This document shows positions 37,265 through 46,066 of a stretch of DNA of 64,000 nt, one piece after another. The position numbers were made by a program, and so were the translations under genes. Positions within the stretch are counted from its first letter, which is position 1. The number at the start of each line of letters is the position of its first letter. The stretch is taken from positions 308,938-372,937 of the forward strand of contig NZ_BMRB01000005.1 in NCBI RefSeq assembly GCF_014648415.1, given 5' to 3'. The notes beneath the pieces are model-generated. The model was not told the origin of the DNA. It saw nothing but the letters and a program-made list of their open reading frames with translations, and searched no databases. The DNA comes from Actinokineospora fastidiosa. GTDB taxonomy: Bacteria; Actinomycetota; Actinomycetes; Mycobacteriales; Pseudonocardiaceae.

Positions 37265-38035
37265 CCACTCGCGTGGCCGATCGGACCCGGTCGGGGTGAT
37301 GGCCTGATGGTGGTGGAGGCGAAGGGAACCCGCCGACCCACACAGCCGAGCAACGGCCACAGCGACCGACGCCCGAGGTGCCACCGACGGTGAAGCCAGC
37401 GACCACCACACTCCGCACTGGCTGCAACGGGGTGCGACGAGCCGACCGGTCGCTCCGGGAACGACCGGCAGGTCCTAGCCCGCGCGGACGAACCAACAGA
37501 TTCAACCCGCAAGGCCGAACCGGATCGTGCCTAAGTGGACCGAGGCTGGCATGGTCGAGGCTGGGCCGACCCAGGCCCCGCTGCCCTGGTCGGGCGGCAA
37601 GGTTGGACTGCCCGGGTTTGGCCGGGCCGGGTCCGGCAGCTCGGTGTCGACAGCCTGAGTCCGGCAGACCGTCGAGCAGGCCGGGTTTCGTCAGACCAGG
37701 TCCGGCAGACCGAGTCCGGCAAACCGAGTCCGGCAAACCGAGTCCGGCAGACCGGGTCCGGTAGACCGGGTCCGGCAGACCGGGTGTGGCTGACCTCGAC
37801 CAAAGACGACGTGATCCCCACGTCCAAGTCCAGCGGACCCGGGTTCGGCAAACCGGGTGTGGGCTGTCCAAGGTTGGGTTGCCCGGGTTCGGCGAGCCGG
37901 GTTCGGCGAGCCGGGTTGCTCGGGCCCCGGGTGGGCGGGCCCTGGTGAATGGGCCTGGGTGGGCGGCCGGTTGCGGTTGGCTTTGGCGGCGGCTGGCGTT
38001 TGGCCTTGCGCCTCGCCCGGGTGGTCGCGCGTTTC
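37265..38035. other. 770-base gene-free region with minisatellite
   Basis: Both strands have open frames here, but the amino-acid content (Arg/Pro/Gly/Ser repeats that change frame) is not protein-like. The region consists largely of degenerate CCGGxxxG units. It includes a regular 14-bp tandem array at 37700-37797 and a shorter copy near 37884-37920. No terminator for galE was found. Confidence 0.65.
37700..37797. repeat. 14-bp tandem repeat (six clean units plus degenerate flanks)
   Basis: Units at 37700, 37714, 37728, 37742, 37756 and 37770 follow GTCCGGCAGACCGA or GTCCGGCAAACCGG with one or two changes each. A degenerate seventh starts at 37784. Related units with CGGGTTCGGCGAGC occur near 37890-37920. 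A period of 14 is not a multiple of three, arguing against coding. Confidence 0.85.
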
Positions 38036-39082
38036 CTAGGCATCACCTGCCTTCAAGAGGATGTTGCGTAGTTCCAGTGGGGTCATGGCTCCGTCCAAGG
38101 CGGCTGTGAGGAGGCCTGCGAGGGTGTGGCCGGGGCAGGCTTGCAGGGCTACGTCCAAGGCGACTCGGGCTAGGGAGCCGTTGCCGCGGAGGTAGGCCGA
38201 GACCGCGAGGAGGCATGCGGGTTCGGCTCGGTCGGGGGCGGGGAGGGCGCGGGTCAGGTAGGTCCACAGGCGTTCGCCTGCTGCGGCGCGGGGAGTCACG
38301 GCGATCAGTTGGCAGTGGCCTCGGGTTTCGGTGTCGTACAGGGCCGTTGCGAGGTCTACCAGTGTGTCCTCGTCCAGTTGGGGAAGGTCGGTCGCCGGTG
38401 GGGCGTGGACGTGGTACATGTCGAGGACGATGTCGTCGTAGTGGGCGATGGGGTCCTCGTCCGGCTCGACCTCGAAGATGTCCAGGGCTTTGTCCACTAC
38501 GGACTTGTCCGGGAGGGAGCCTGATCGTGCGTCGATCAGGAGTTCGCGGCGTTCCAGGACTTCGGGGGGATCCGGGGTGAGGGTGGCCGCCAGGGCCTCC
38601 CGGCTGGCGTACTTCACCGCGCCGCGGACGAGCATGCCGACGCCCAGGGCGGAGGTGTCGGGGTCGGGGACCGTGCCGCCGCAGCCGCGGTGGTTGTAGC
38701 AGCACCACTGCAGGCCGCGTTCGATCTCCGGGACCCAGACGATGTGGTCGACCGGGATCTCCACCTTGCGGAAGGCCCGGCGGAGTTCGGTGACCAGGGG
38801 GCGGTGGGGCAGCAGGTCCGGGGGACTACCCGAGCCGCCCACCACGACCGCCACCGCGCGTTCCGCGCCGTGGGACGCGGACAGGGCCGCCAGGTGGTCG
38901 GCGACTTGGGCGCGATAGCGCTGCGGTGGCAGGTCGATGCGCAGTATCGCGCCGATACCGGCGTCGACCATGGTGATCAGGACGAGGGAGTCGGTGGGGT
39001 GGAAGCCCAGCAGGTGCGGGATCGCGGCCACCAGCTCGCCGCCGTCGTCGAGGGGAAGGGTCGGGTCGAGTGCTGTCGTCAT
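38036..39082 (-). CDS. DUF4192 domain-containing protein
   Basis: The 348-residue cytosolic protein matches the actinobacterial DUF4192 family. It has an N-terminal ELVAAIPHLLGFHPTDSLVL, central DHIVWVPEIERGLQWCCYNH and a C-terminal tetratricopeptide-like helical segment (LLAVSAYLRGNGSLARVALD, ACPGHTLAGLLTAALDG). The two adjacent cysteines in WCCYNHRGC may be a metal or redox site. Function is unknown. ATG 39082 is the start, just downstream of a perfect DnaA box. Confidence 0.87.
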   Translation of the reverse strand: MTTALDPTLPLDDGGELVAAIPHLLGFHPTDSLVLITMVDAGIGAILRIDLPPQRYRAQVADHLAALSASHGAERAVAVVVGGSGSPPDLLPHRPLVTELRRAFRKVEIPVDHIVWVPEIERGLQWCCYNHRGCGGTVPDPDTSALGVGMLVRGAVKYASREALAATLTPDPPEVLERRELLIDARSGSLPDKSVVDKALDIFEVEPDEDPIAHYDDIVLDMYHVHAPPATDLPQLDEDTLVDLATALYDTETRGHCQLIAVTPRAAAGERLWTYLTRALPAPDRAEPACLLAVSAYLRGNGSLARVALDVALQACPGHTLAGLLTAALDGAMTPLELRNILLKAGDA

Positions 39083-39134
39083 GCTTCCACTGTGGCCGCC
39101 CGGATCCCAAGCGCGTCAGGGGAACCCGGCCGCC

Positions 39135-39143
39135 TGTGGATAA
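39135..39143 (-). promoter_or_regulatory. Isolated consensus DnaA box
   Basis: TGTGGATAA (minus strand TTATCCACA) is an exact DnaA box. It lies between the DUF4192 start and the terminator of the second M23 gene. A half-match TGTGGAA follows at 39152. A single box may arise by chance. Confidence 0.4.
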
Positions 39144-39158
39144 CCGTCCCCTGTGGAA

Positions 39159-39186
39159 GGATCGGCCCGGCGCACCGGGCCGATCC
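39159..39186 (-). terminator. Terminator of the second M23 gene
   Basis: A perfect 12-bp stem (39159-39170 with 39175-39186; GGATCGGCCCGG and complement) with a CGCA loop lies ten bases past the minus-strand stop. Confidence 0.8.
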
Positions 39187-39195
39187 GTATCCTGT

Positions 39196-40032
39196 TCAGC
39201 CGCAGTGCTCGAACGGACTGGCGTAGGACGCCGACCCCACCGAGCCGCCCCACTTCACGCACTTGCTGGCGGCCGACTTGACCACCGGCCCCGCGTAGTA
39301 GGAGAACGAGCCGGAATCCGTCGTCCGCGTCCCGCCCTGCACCTCGAGGAAGGCCGACACCGGCGAGGGCGATCCGACCGACACGTGCTTGATCGTGGCC
39401 ACGCAGTTGTAGCCCGACTTGTACAACAGGTACACGCGCCCCGCCGTCCCCAGCGCGGCCGAGTCGATCACCGAGTAGCCGCTGCCGCAGACCTCTTCGG
39501 GCGTGTACGGGTTGCCGCCGCCGGAACAGTTCTGGCTCGTGTAGTTCTTCGTCCCCCAGTAGTACGCCTGCACGCCGTTGAAGACGATCTTCTGCGCCAC
39601 GCCGTTGAGCCGCTGCTCGAAGTGCAGGTGGGGGCCGCTCGACCCGCCGGTCGAGCCGACGTTGCCGATCGTCTGGCCGCGGGTGACCGACTGGCCGACC
39701 GAGACGCGCTGGCTGGACAGGTGGGCATACCTGCTGCGCCAGCCGTTGCCGTGGTCGATCTCGATCCAGCGGCCGTAGCTGGTGGCCCCGGTGTTCTCCA
39801 CCCGGCTCACCCGCCCGCCCGCGCTGGCCACGACCGGGTCGCCGTCGTCGTTGGTGCGGTTGAAATCGATGGCGTTGGCGGGGCTGTGGTTGGTCCGGGT
39901 CTGCCCGGACCACACCTGCCCGCAGGGGAAGGGCAACTGGAACGCGGGCGCCGCCGCGGCGACGTTCGCCCCGGTGAGGAGGAACGCCGCCGTCAGGACG
40001 ACGGCGCCCGCGATGGATAACAGTCTGCTCAT
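39196..40032 (-). CDS. Secreted M23 family metallopeptidase with C-terminal beta domain
   Basis: The 278-residue protein starts with a signal peptide (MSRLLSIAGAVVLTAAFLLT ending at AAAA-P). The M23 domain (residues about 35-150) has the first zinc site in NAIDFN, lacking the usual HxG/HxxxD, and the HLH site in SSGPHLHFEQ. The C-terminal 120 residues have six cysteines and aromatic repeats (YLLYKSGYNCVATIKH, CVKWGGSVGSASY), probably a disulfide-stabilised binding domain. GGAGGTGG before ATG 40032 fixes the start. The altered first zinc motif resembles secreted alpha-lytic-type endopeptidases of actinomycetes. Target peptide is unknown. Confidence 0.85.
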   Translation of the reverse strand: MSRLLSIAGAVVLTAAFLLTGANVAAAAPAFQLPFPCGQVWSGQTRTNHSPANAIDFNRTNDDGDPVVASAGGRVSRVENTGATSYGRWIEIDHGNGWRSRYAHLSSQRVSVGQSVTRGQTIGNVGSTGGSSGPHLHFEQRLNGVAQKIVFNGVQAYYWGTKNYTSQNCSGGGNPYTPEEVCGSGYSVIDSAALGTAGRVYLLYKSGYNCVATIKHVSVGSPSPVSAFLEVQGGTRTTDSGSFSYYAGPVVKSAASKCVKWGGSVGSASYASPFEHCG

Positions 40033-40089
40033 CAGCCACCTCCGATAACTCGCGAAGACAGCCGATCCGACCACGGAGGACCCGGTTTG

Positions 40090-40103
40090 TGGAAGACCTT
40101 CCA
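40090..40103 (-). promoter_or_regulatory. Small palindrome upstream of the second M23 gene
   Basis: TGGAAG-AC-CTTCCA is a 6-2-6 inverted repeat 58 bases before the M23 start and 36 bases past the stop of the next gene. It could be an operator. No protein can be assigned. Confidence 0.3.
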
Positions 40104-40138
40104 AGCAATCCGACGGTGGGCAGATTTCCAACAGTGGG

Positions 40139-41929
40139 TTAACCGAGGGCGTCGTGCAGCGCCGAGCGGCCGCCGACGACCGGCAGCGTGACGGCGCTGC
40201 GCCCGAGGTCGACGGTGAATTCCGCGCCTGGCCTGGGCCGCAGCGTGTAGTCGTGGTCGCTGGACAGGACAACGACGCCGAGGCTGTGTCCGGCGCGGAA
40301 GACGTAGTCGTCGGGCATGAAGTTCACCCGGATGTTGTAAGCGTGGCCGGGCTTGACCGGCGACGTCCGCCATTCCGAGTGCCGGTTCTGCGGGTCGGCC
40401 CAGCCGCGCGTGACGACCTTGACCGAGCCGTCGGGCGCCCGGTCGACCAGCAGCGCGGTCACGTTCGCCGCCGGGCGGCTGAACGACAGCCGCAGGTCCG
40501 CCCGGACGGTCCCGCTGATCCGCAGGTCGGTGGCCAGCGCCCCGGTCGCGTAGGACAGCCGGTGCGGGGACGTCGCCGCGGCGGCGAGGTCCTCGGCACG
40601 CTTGGTCGCGTCGTCGACCACCGTCTCGCGGCCCTTGCCCCTGCGCACCGCCAGCCCACCGGTGGTGTCGCCGCCCGCGGTCGGGTGCACGGTCACCGGG
40701 CGCGTCCCCGGCGCGGGCCACTCGGCCTCCTCGGCCCACGTGCGGTCCTCGCGCTGGATCGTGGACTTGTTCTCCCTCTCCACGCCGTTGTCGACGTCGT
40801 ACAGGTAGTGCGACATCCACCGGTTCAGCAGCACCAGCCACGCGTCGCGGTTGACGTTGTACGGGTCGGAGTGGCCGAACTGGTGCAGCCAGATGCGGTG
40901 CTCGACGCCGTGGCGCTTGAGCAGCTCGTACCACTGCACGACCTGGCGCGTCTTCACGTTCCAGTCGTTGAGCCCGTGCACGGCCAGGACGGACGCCTCG
41001 ACCTTGTGCACGTCGTTGAGGTAGTTGCGCTCGTCCCAGAAGTGGCTGTAGTCGCCGGTCACGCGGTCCTGCTCGGCCAGCAGCTCCTCGATGACCGGAC
41101 GGCAGACGTCGCGGTCCTCCCGCGTGTAGACGTACTCGGCGAGCACGTCCGCGTCCTCTCCCTGGAAGCCGCCCGCGGCGACGACGGCGCCGTCGGAGCG
41201 GTAGTAGTCGTACCAGTTGGAGATGGCCGCGATGGGCACGATCGTCTCCAGCCCCTCCACGCCCGTGGAGGCGACGGCGTTGGGCAGGGTGCCGTTGTAC
41301 GACACGCCCATCATGCCGACTTTGCCCGTGCTCCATTCGGCGGAGACGGCGGCGCCGCTCGCGTCCGCCCCTTCCGCGCGGCCGTTGAGCCAGTCCACGA
41401 CGGAGCGCGCGCCGATGGTCTCGTTGCGGCCCCCCGTCGTGGGACACCCGGTGGACTTGCCGGTGCCCAGCGACTCTGCGTACACCACGGCGAACCCGCG
41501 CGCGGTGAAGTACTGCTCGTAGCGCCACGTGATCGCCGGGCTCGGCCCGACGGCCGAGACGATCTCGCCGCGACCGGCGTGCGGACGCGGCTTGCCCGGC
41601 ACGTACAGCTCGACGTCGACGTTGTGGTTGGGGACGTCGTTGCCGCCGGAGTAGTAGGGACTGGCCTGGTAGACGACCGGCACCTTCATACCGGCCTCGG
41701 TCGCGCGCGGGCGGACGACCTCGACGTAGACCTTGTCGTCGTGCCCGTTGCGGTCGCTGTCCACGGGCGCGGTCACCCACAGCGACTCGCGGACGACGTC
41801 GGTCGGGCTGAACACGGGCTGTGCCTGCCCGTCGACGAAGACGGGGGCGGGCGGGTCCGCGTGCGCGGTGGCGGGCACCAGGGGCAGGCAGACCAGTGCG
41901 GCGATGACGGCGGATCGCGCGCGTCTCAT
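40139..41929 (-). CDS. Secreted X-Pro dipeptidyl-peptidase / CocE-NonD family hydrolase
   Basis: The 596-residue protein has a signal peptide (RSAVIAALVCLPLVPATAHA). The S15-type alpha/beta hydrolase domain has the catalytic triad in GVSYNG (Ser near residue 209), GLNDWNV (Asp near 318) and HQFGHSDP (His near 353). A C-terminal jelly-roll domain typical of PepX/CocE follows (about residues 440-596, ending TLPVVGGRSALHDALG). Members cleave Xaa-Pro dipeptides or ester bonds outside the cell. ATG 41929 has GGAG nine bases upstream; a TTG at 41941 is less likely. Confidence 0.9.
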   Translation of the reverse strand: MRRARSAVIAALVCLPLVPATAHADPPAPVFVDGQAQPVFSPTDVVRESLWVTAPVDSDRNGHDDKVYVEVVRPRATEAGMKVPVVYQASPYYSGGNDVPNHNVDVELYVPGKPRPHAGRGEIVSAVGPSPAITWRYEQYFTARGFAVVYAESLGTGKSTGCPTTGGRNETIGARSVVDWLNGRAEGADASGAAVSAEWSTGKVGMMGVSYNGTLPNAVASTGVEGLETIVPIAAISNWYDYYRSDGAVVAAGGFQGEDADVLAEYVYTREDRDVCRPVIEELLAEQDRVTGDYSHFWDERNYLNDVHKVEASVLAVHGLNDWNVKTRQVVQWYELLKRHGVEHRIWLHQFGHSDPYNVNRDAWLVLLNRWMSHYLYDVDNGVERENKSTIQREDRTWAEEAEWPAPGTRPVTVHPTAGGDTTGGLAVRRGKGRETVVDDATKRAEDLAAAATSPHRLSYATGALATDLRISGTVRADLRLSFSRPAANVTALLVDRAPDGSVKVVTRGWADPQNRHSEWRTSPVKPGHAYNIRVNFMPDDYVFRAGHSLGVVVLSSDHDYTLRPRPGAEFTVDLGRSAVTLPVVGGRSALHDALG

Positions 41930-42054
41930 ATCGGTCTCCAAGTCGGCAGGGTACGACAGGAACGATCTGCACCCTCACGTTCGGCGACGGTCACTGTCAA
42001 GGGTCCGACCGGATGGTCCACTGAGGACCACCCGGAACGGGGTAGCCTCGGCGC

Positions 42055-43581
42055 GTGATCCGACTCGACGCCCCCATCGTGGCCGTGACCGTCTACCCCG
42101 GACAGGCCAGGGTGACCAGGCGCGGCCGGGTGAGCCTGCCGGGCGGGGACGCTCGCGTGCTGGTCACCGGCCTGCCCACACTGCTGCACCCCGACTCGGT
42201 GCGGGTCGCGGGCACGGGCGCGGCGACCGTGCTGGGCGTGGACGTCGCGCCGGAGCCGCACGCCCGCCCCACGACCGCGCCGGACCTGCGGGAGCGGGCC
42301 GACGCGCTGGACGCCGCGCTGGCCGAGATCGCCGACACCGACACCGTGCTCGGCACCCGCGCCGACCTGCTGGCGGGCGTCGCGCGCCGGTCGGCCACGG
42401 CCCTGGCGCAGGCCGTGGCCCGCGGCGAGGCGGACGCGGCCCGGGTGGCCGCCGCGGGCGAGGGGCTGGCGGGCGAGCTGGCCAGGGTGCTCGGCGAGCG
42501 CCGCGAGCTGGCCACGGCGCGCGAGCGGGTGCTGGAGGAGCGCGACGAGGTGCAGCGGTTGCTGGCCCAGCGCTCGTCCGACCCGGACCTGATGGCGGTC
42601 GCGGTCGACCTGTCCGGCGACGGCGACGTCGACCTGGAGGTGTCCTACGTCGTCGACGGCGCGAACTGGGAGTCCCGCTACGACGTGCGGCTCACCGGCG
42701 ACCGGCTGACGCTGGCCTGGTTCGCCCTGGTCACGCAGCACACCGGGGAGGACTGGCCGGAGTGCGAGCTGGCGCTGTCCACCGCCCGCCCGACCGCGGG
42801 GGTGGCCGTGCCCGAGCTGTCCCCCTGGTTCCTCGACGTGCTCAGCCCCGTCGTGCCGATGCCCGCCGCGGCGGGCCCGAAGATGCGGGGCGGGTACGGC
42901 GCGGCGATGGCGATGCCCGCCCCCGCCGCGGTCGCGGCCGAGACCGCCGCCGTGGAACACGGCGTCACGGCGAACACCTACCGCCCGCGCCGTCCGGTCG
43001 CCGTGCCCGCCGACGGCTCGGCCCACCGGGCCACCGTGGCCGCGCTCGAGCTGGACGCCCGGGTCGACCACGTGACCGCACCGGTCCAGGGCCCGGAGGT
43101 CTACCTGCGGGCGACGGCGGTCAACACCAGCGAGCACACGCTGCGCCCGGGTCGGGCCGCGCTGTTCCACGACGCCGAGTACGTCGGCGCCACCCGGCTC
43201 GACGTCTGGGCGCCGGGCGAGGAGCTGGAGCTGGCCCTGGGCGTGGACGACCGGGTCCGGGTCGAGCGCGAGCTGGTGCGCCGCTCCACGGGCAAGGCCG
43301 TGCTCGGCGGGACCCGCAGGCTGGAGGCCGCGTACCGCACGACGGTGACCAACCACAGCCCGCGTCAGGCCCGCGTCGCGGTGGTCGACCAGGTCCCGGT
43401 CTCGCGCCACGAGTCGGTGGTCGTCCGCGACGTGACGCTGCGCCCGGAACCGGCCGAGCGCGACGAGCTCGGCCGCGTGACCTGGCGTCTGGACCTGGCC
43501 CCCGGCGCCAGCGCGGACCTCGATCTCGCGGTGCGGGTGGACGTCGCCAAGGGCGTCGACCTGCGGGGCTGGCGGGACTAG
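42055..43581 (+). CDS. DUF4139/MuiA-like protein
   Basis: The 508-residue protein has an N-terminal immunoglobulin-like DUF4140 region (VAVTVYPGQARVTRRGRVSL), a helical coiled-coil middle (residues 75-180) and a DUF4139 C-terminal domain. That last domain has the family signatures VSYVVDGANWESRYDVRL and ANTSEHTLRPGRAALF. The family includes mucoidy inhibitor A-like proteins of unknown biochemistry. No signal peptide is seen, so it is likely cytosolic. GTG 42055 is the start. It overlaps the convergent FG-GAP gene by four bases. Confidence 0.87.
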   Translation: MIRLDAPIVAVTVYPGQARVTRRGRVSLPGGDARVLVTGLPTLLHPDSVRVAGTGAATVLGVDVAPEPHARPTTAPDLRERADALDAALAEIADTDTVLGTRADLLAGVARRSATALAQAVARGEADAARVAAAGEGLAGELARVLGERRELATARERVLEERDEVQRLLAQRSSDPDLMAVAVDLSGDGDVDLEVSYVVDGANWESRYDVRLTGDRLTLAWFALVTQHTGEDWPECELALSTARPTAGVAVPELSPWFLDVLSPVVPMPAAAGPKMRGGYGAAMAMPAPAAVAAETAAVEHGVTANTYRPRRPVAVPADGSAHRATVAALELDARVDHVTAPVQGPEVYLRATAVNTSEHTLRPGRAALFHDAEYVGATRLDVWAPGEELELALGVDDRVRVERELVRRSTGKAVLGGTRRLEAAYRTTVTNHSPRQARVAVVDQVPVSRHESVVVRDVTLRPEPAERDELGRVTWRLDLAPGASADLDLAVRVDVAKGVDLRGWRD

Positions 43582-45047
43582 CAGCTCACCCCGCCGAGCA
43601 CCGCCCGGCAGGTGACCGCAGCGGTGTCGTTGGCCGGGTTGACGTCCCCCGGCGTCGAACTGACCCTGGTCAGGACCACGTCGCCGGTGCCGGACGCCAG
43701 GAAGGCGGCCGAGAGGCGGACGGTGCGGGTGGCCGTCGCGCCGCTGGTCAGCGCGCCGATGTCGCAGGTCACGGTCCTGGCCCGGGTGTCGACGACGCAG
43801 TCCGGGGCCACCGGGGAGCGCAGGAACGACGGGTAGGTCAGCCGCAGCCGGGCCGCGGTGAACGCGCCGTCGGCGGTGGCCGACAGGGTGAACGTGACAC
43901 CGCTCGCGGTCAGGCCGACCCGCAGGTCGGCGCGGATCTCGGTGGTGTTGCGCAGGATCGAGACGTGGTTGCCGAAGGAGTTGGCGGCCACGATGTCGGC
44001 CACCCCATCCCCGGTGAGGTCCGCAGCCCGGACGCCCTGGGCGCCCGGCCCCGCGGGCAGGTCCGACCGGGCGGCGAGGGTGCCGTCGCCGACGCCCAGG
44101 AGCACCGAGACCGAGCCGGACACCGCGTTGGCGACGGCCAGGTCGGGCCGACCGTCGCCGTTGAGGTCGGCGACGGCGACCCCGCGCGGCGACTGGCCCA
44201 CCGGGTAGGCCACGCGCGCGGCGAAGGTGCCGTCGCCGCGACCGCGCAGCACCGAGGCGGTGGCCCCGGCGGCGTCCGCCGTCACCAGGTCCGTCCGCCC
44301 GTCGGCGTCGAGGTCGGCGGCCGCCACGGCGAACGGCTGCGCGCCCGCGGCCACGACGGTGTGCGGGGCGAACCCGCCACCGCCGACCCCGCGCAGCACC
44401 GACACGCTGTTCACGCCGACGTTGGCCACGGCCAGGTCCGGGACCTGGTCGCCGTCCAGCCGGGCGATCACCACCCCGAACGACGTGCCCGCGACGGCGT
44501 GGTGGACGGGCGCGGCGAAGGCGCCGTCGCCGCGGCCCGCCATGACCGAGACCGTCGGGGCGCCGACGTTGGCGGTGACCACGTCGGCGCGGCCGTCTCC
44601 GGTGACGTCGCCCACCGCCATGCCCTGCGGGATCGGGCCGCTGGCGAACCCGCGCGGGGCGCCGAGCGTCCCGTCGCCGTTGCCGCGCAGCACGGCGACC
44701 ACGCCAGCGACGTTGTCGGTGGCCAGCACGTCCGGCCTGCCGTCCCCGGTCACGTCGGCGACGGCGACGTCCGACAGGCTCCGCCCCGCCGGGTATGACA
44801 CCGCAGGCGCGGCCCCTGACCCGGTGGTGACCAGCACGGACACCGTGCCCGCGCTGGCGTCGGCAGTGACGGTGTCCAGGTCGCCGTCGCCGTCGAGGTC
44901 ACCGAGGGCCACGCGGAACGGGTTGCTGCCCGTGGGGTGGTCCACCGCGCCCGCGAACCGGGCGGGCGGGGGCGCGGCGGAGGCCGACGGCCCGACGACG
45001 GCGGACACCGCGATCCCGGACACCAACAACACCACTGCGCGGCGCAT
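43578..45047 (-). CDS. Secreted FG-GAP (VCBS) seven-repeat propeller protein
   Basis: The 489-residue protein has a signal peptide (RRAVVLLVSGIAVSAVVGPS). Seven repeats of about 50 residues follow, each with a calcium-loop motif: DLDGDGDLD, DVTGDGRPD, DVTGDGRAD, RLDGDQVPD, DLDADGRTD, DLNGDGRPD and DLTGDGVAD. Seven such units predict a closed beta-propeller. The C-terminal 110 residues are a CARDB/DUF11-like beta domain with one disulfide candidate pair. No membrane anchor or sorting motif is seen. The role is likely extracellular binding; partner unknown. Confidence 0.88.
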   Translation of the reverse strand: MRRAVVLLVSGIAVSAVVGPSASAAPPPARFAGAVDHPTGSNPFRVALGDLDGDGDLDTVTADASAGTVSVLVTTGSGAAPAVSYPAGRSLSDVAVADVTGDGRPDVLATDNVAGVVAVLRGNGDGTLGAPRGFASGPIPQGMAVGDVTGDGRADVVTANVGAPTVSVMAGRGDGAFAAPVHHAVAGTSFGVVIARLDGDQVPDLAVANVGVNSVSVLRGVGGGGFAPHTVVAAGAQPFAVAAADLDADGRTDLVTADAAGATASVLRGRGDGTFAARVAYPVGQSPRGVAVADLNGDGRPDLAVANAVSGSVSVLLGVGDGTLAARSDLPAGPGAQGVRAADLTGDGVADIVAANSFGNHVSILRNTTEIRADLRVGLTASGVTFTLSATADGAFTAARLRLTYPSFLRSPVAPDCVVDTRARTVTCDIGALTSGATATRTVRLSAAFLASGTGDVVLTRVSSTPGDVNPANDTAAVTCRAVLGGVSC

Positions 45048-45056
45048 CCACGACCT

Positions 45057-45075
45057 CCCTGGGGATTCCCCAGGG
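45057..45075 (-). promoter_or_regulatory. Hairpin abutting the FG-GAP gene's ribosome site
   Basis: CCCTGGGG (45057-45064) and CCCCAGGG (45068-45075) form a perfect 8-bp stem with a 3-base loop. On the minus strand its 3' arm runs into AGGGAGG, the ribosome-binding site nine bases before the ATG. It could mask the site, or simply terminate the upstream oxidoreductase transcript. Confidence 0.5.
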
Positions 45076-45119
45076 GAGTCGTCGCGGGCGCGACCGGGTT
45101 TCTAGGCCGATCGAGTGGA

Positions 45120-46022
45120 TCAGGGGGCCAGCGCCGCCATGACGTCCTCGGCGCGGCGCATCGACTCGGCGGGGTCGGCGTCCGGGGAGCCGATCGACGG
45201 GTCGAAGTTGAGGTCGACGAACACCTCGGTGACCCCCTGCGCGGCGAGGTCGCCCAGGTCGGCGCGGATCTGCTCGAGCGAGCCGGTCAGCGGCTTGCGC
45301 CGCTCCCCCACCACGACGACGCCCCGGCACACCATGCGCAGGGCGGCCGGGTCGCGGCCCGCGTCGGCGGCGGCCGCGCGCACGACCTCGATCGACGCGC
45401 CGATCTCGGCGAGGTCGGCGCGGCTGCTGCTCACCCAGCCGTCGGCCATCCGGCCCGCGCGGCGCAGCGCGGCCTCGGCCGTGCCGCCGAGCAGGACCGG
45501 CGGGCCGCCGGGCTGCACCGGGCGCGGGTCCATGCTGGTCGGCGGCACCGTGTAGAACTCGCCGGAGTGCTCGACGACCGGGTCGGTCCAGAAGCGGCGC
45601 AGCAGGGGCAGGTACTCCTCGGCGCGCCTGCCCCGGGCCCGCCGGTCGGCGCCGACGGCGATGTACTCCTCCTCGGCCCACCCGATGCCCAGGCCGGCGT
45701 CGAGGCGGCCGCCGCTGAGCACGTCGAGGGTCCCGAGCTGCTTGGCCAGCAGCGGCGGGGCGAAGAACGGCAGGTTCACCACCGCGACGCCCAGGCGCAC
45801 GCGCGAGGTCCGCGCGGCGAGGTAGGCGAGCACGGACACCGGGTCGAGCACGCTGCGGTACATCGGCCCCCAGTTCCCGTCGGGCGGGGAGAGCAGGCGC
45901 TGGAACGTCCACAGCGAGTGGTACCCCAGTTCCTCCGACCGCACGGCGACGCGGTCGATGTTGTCCGGGGTGGCCCAGGAGCCCGACACGGGCGCGGCGA
46001 AACCGATGTGCACGCCGGTCAC
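45120..46022 (-). CDS. LLM class (luciferase-like) oxidoreductase, probably F420-dependent
   Basis: The 300-residue TIM-barrel protein begins VHIGFAAPVSGSWATPDNID. It has the family strings SEELGYHSLWTFQRLL, RVRLGVAVVNLPFFAPPLLAKQLGTLDVLSGGRLDAGLGIGW (given here as context, in blocks of the LLM family), GGTAEAALRRAGRMADGW and VTEVFVDLNF. Actinobacterial members usually use coenzyme F420 rather than FMN. The substrate is unknown. GTG 46022 is close to the divergent peptidase start, leaving 44 bases. Confidence 0.85.
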   Translation of the reverse strand: MTGVHIGFAAPVSGSWATPDNIDRVAVRSEELGYHSLWTFQRLLSPPDGNWGPMYRSVLDPVSVLAYLAARTSRVRLGVAVVNLPFFAPPLLAKQLGTLDVLSGGRLDAGLGIGWAEEEYIAVGADRRARGRRAEEYLPLLRRFWTDPVVEHSGEFYTVPPTSMDPRPVQPGGPPVLLGGTAEAALRRAGRMADGWVSSSRADLAEIGASIEVVRAAAADAGRDPAALRMVCRGVVVVGERRKPLTGSLEQIRADLGDLAAQGVTEVFVDLNFDPSIGSPDADPAESMRRAEDVMAALAP

Positions 46023-46066
46023 GCTACCGCCGCGCTGGTCAGCGCGCCGATGGCAGACTGGCGGGC

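Noticed and set aside
37242..37871. Minus-strand 209-codon frame through the minisatellite
   Set aside because: It merely translates the 14-bp repeat in shifting frames, has no ribosome site and no recognisable domain.
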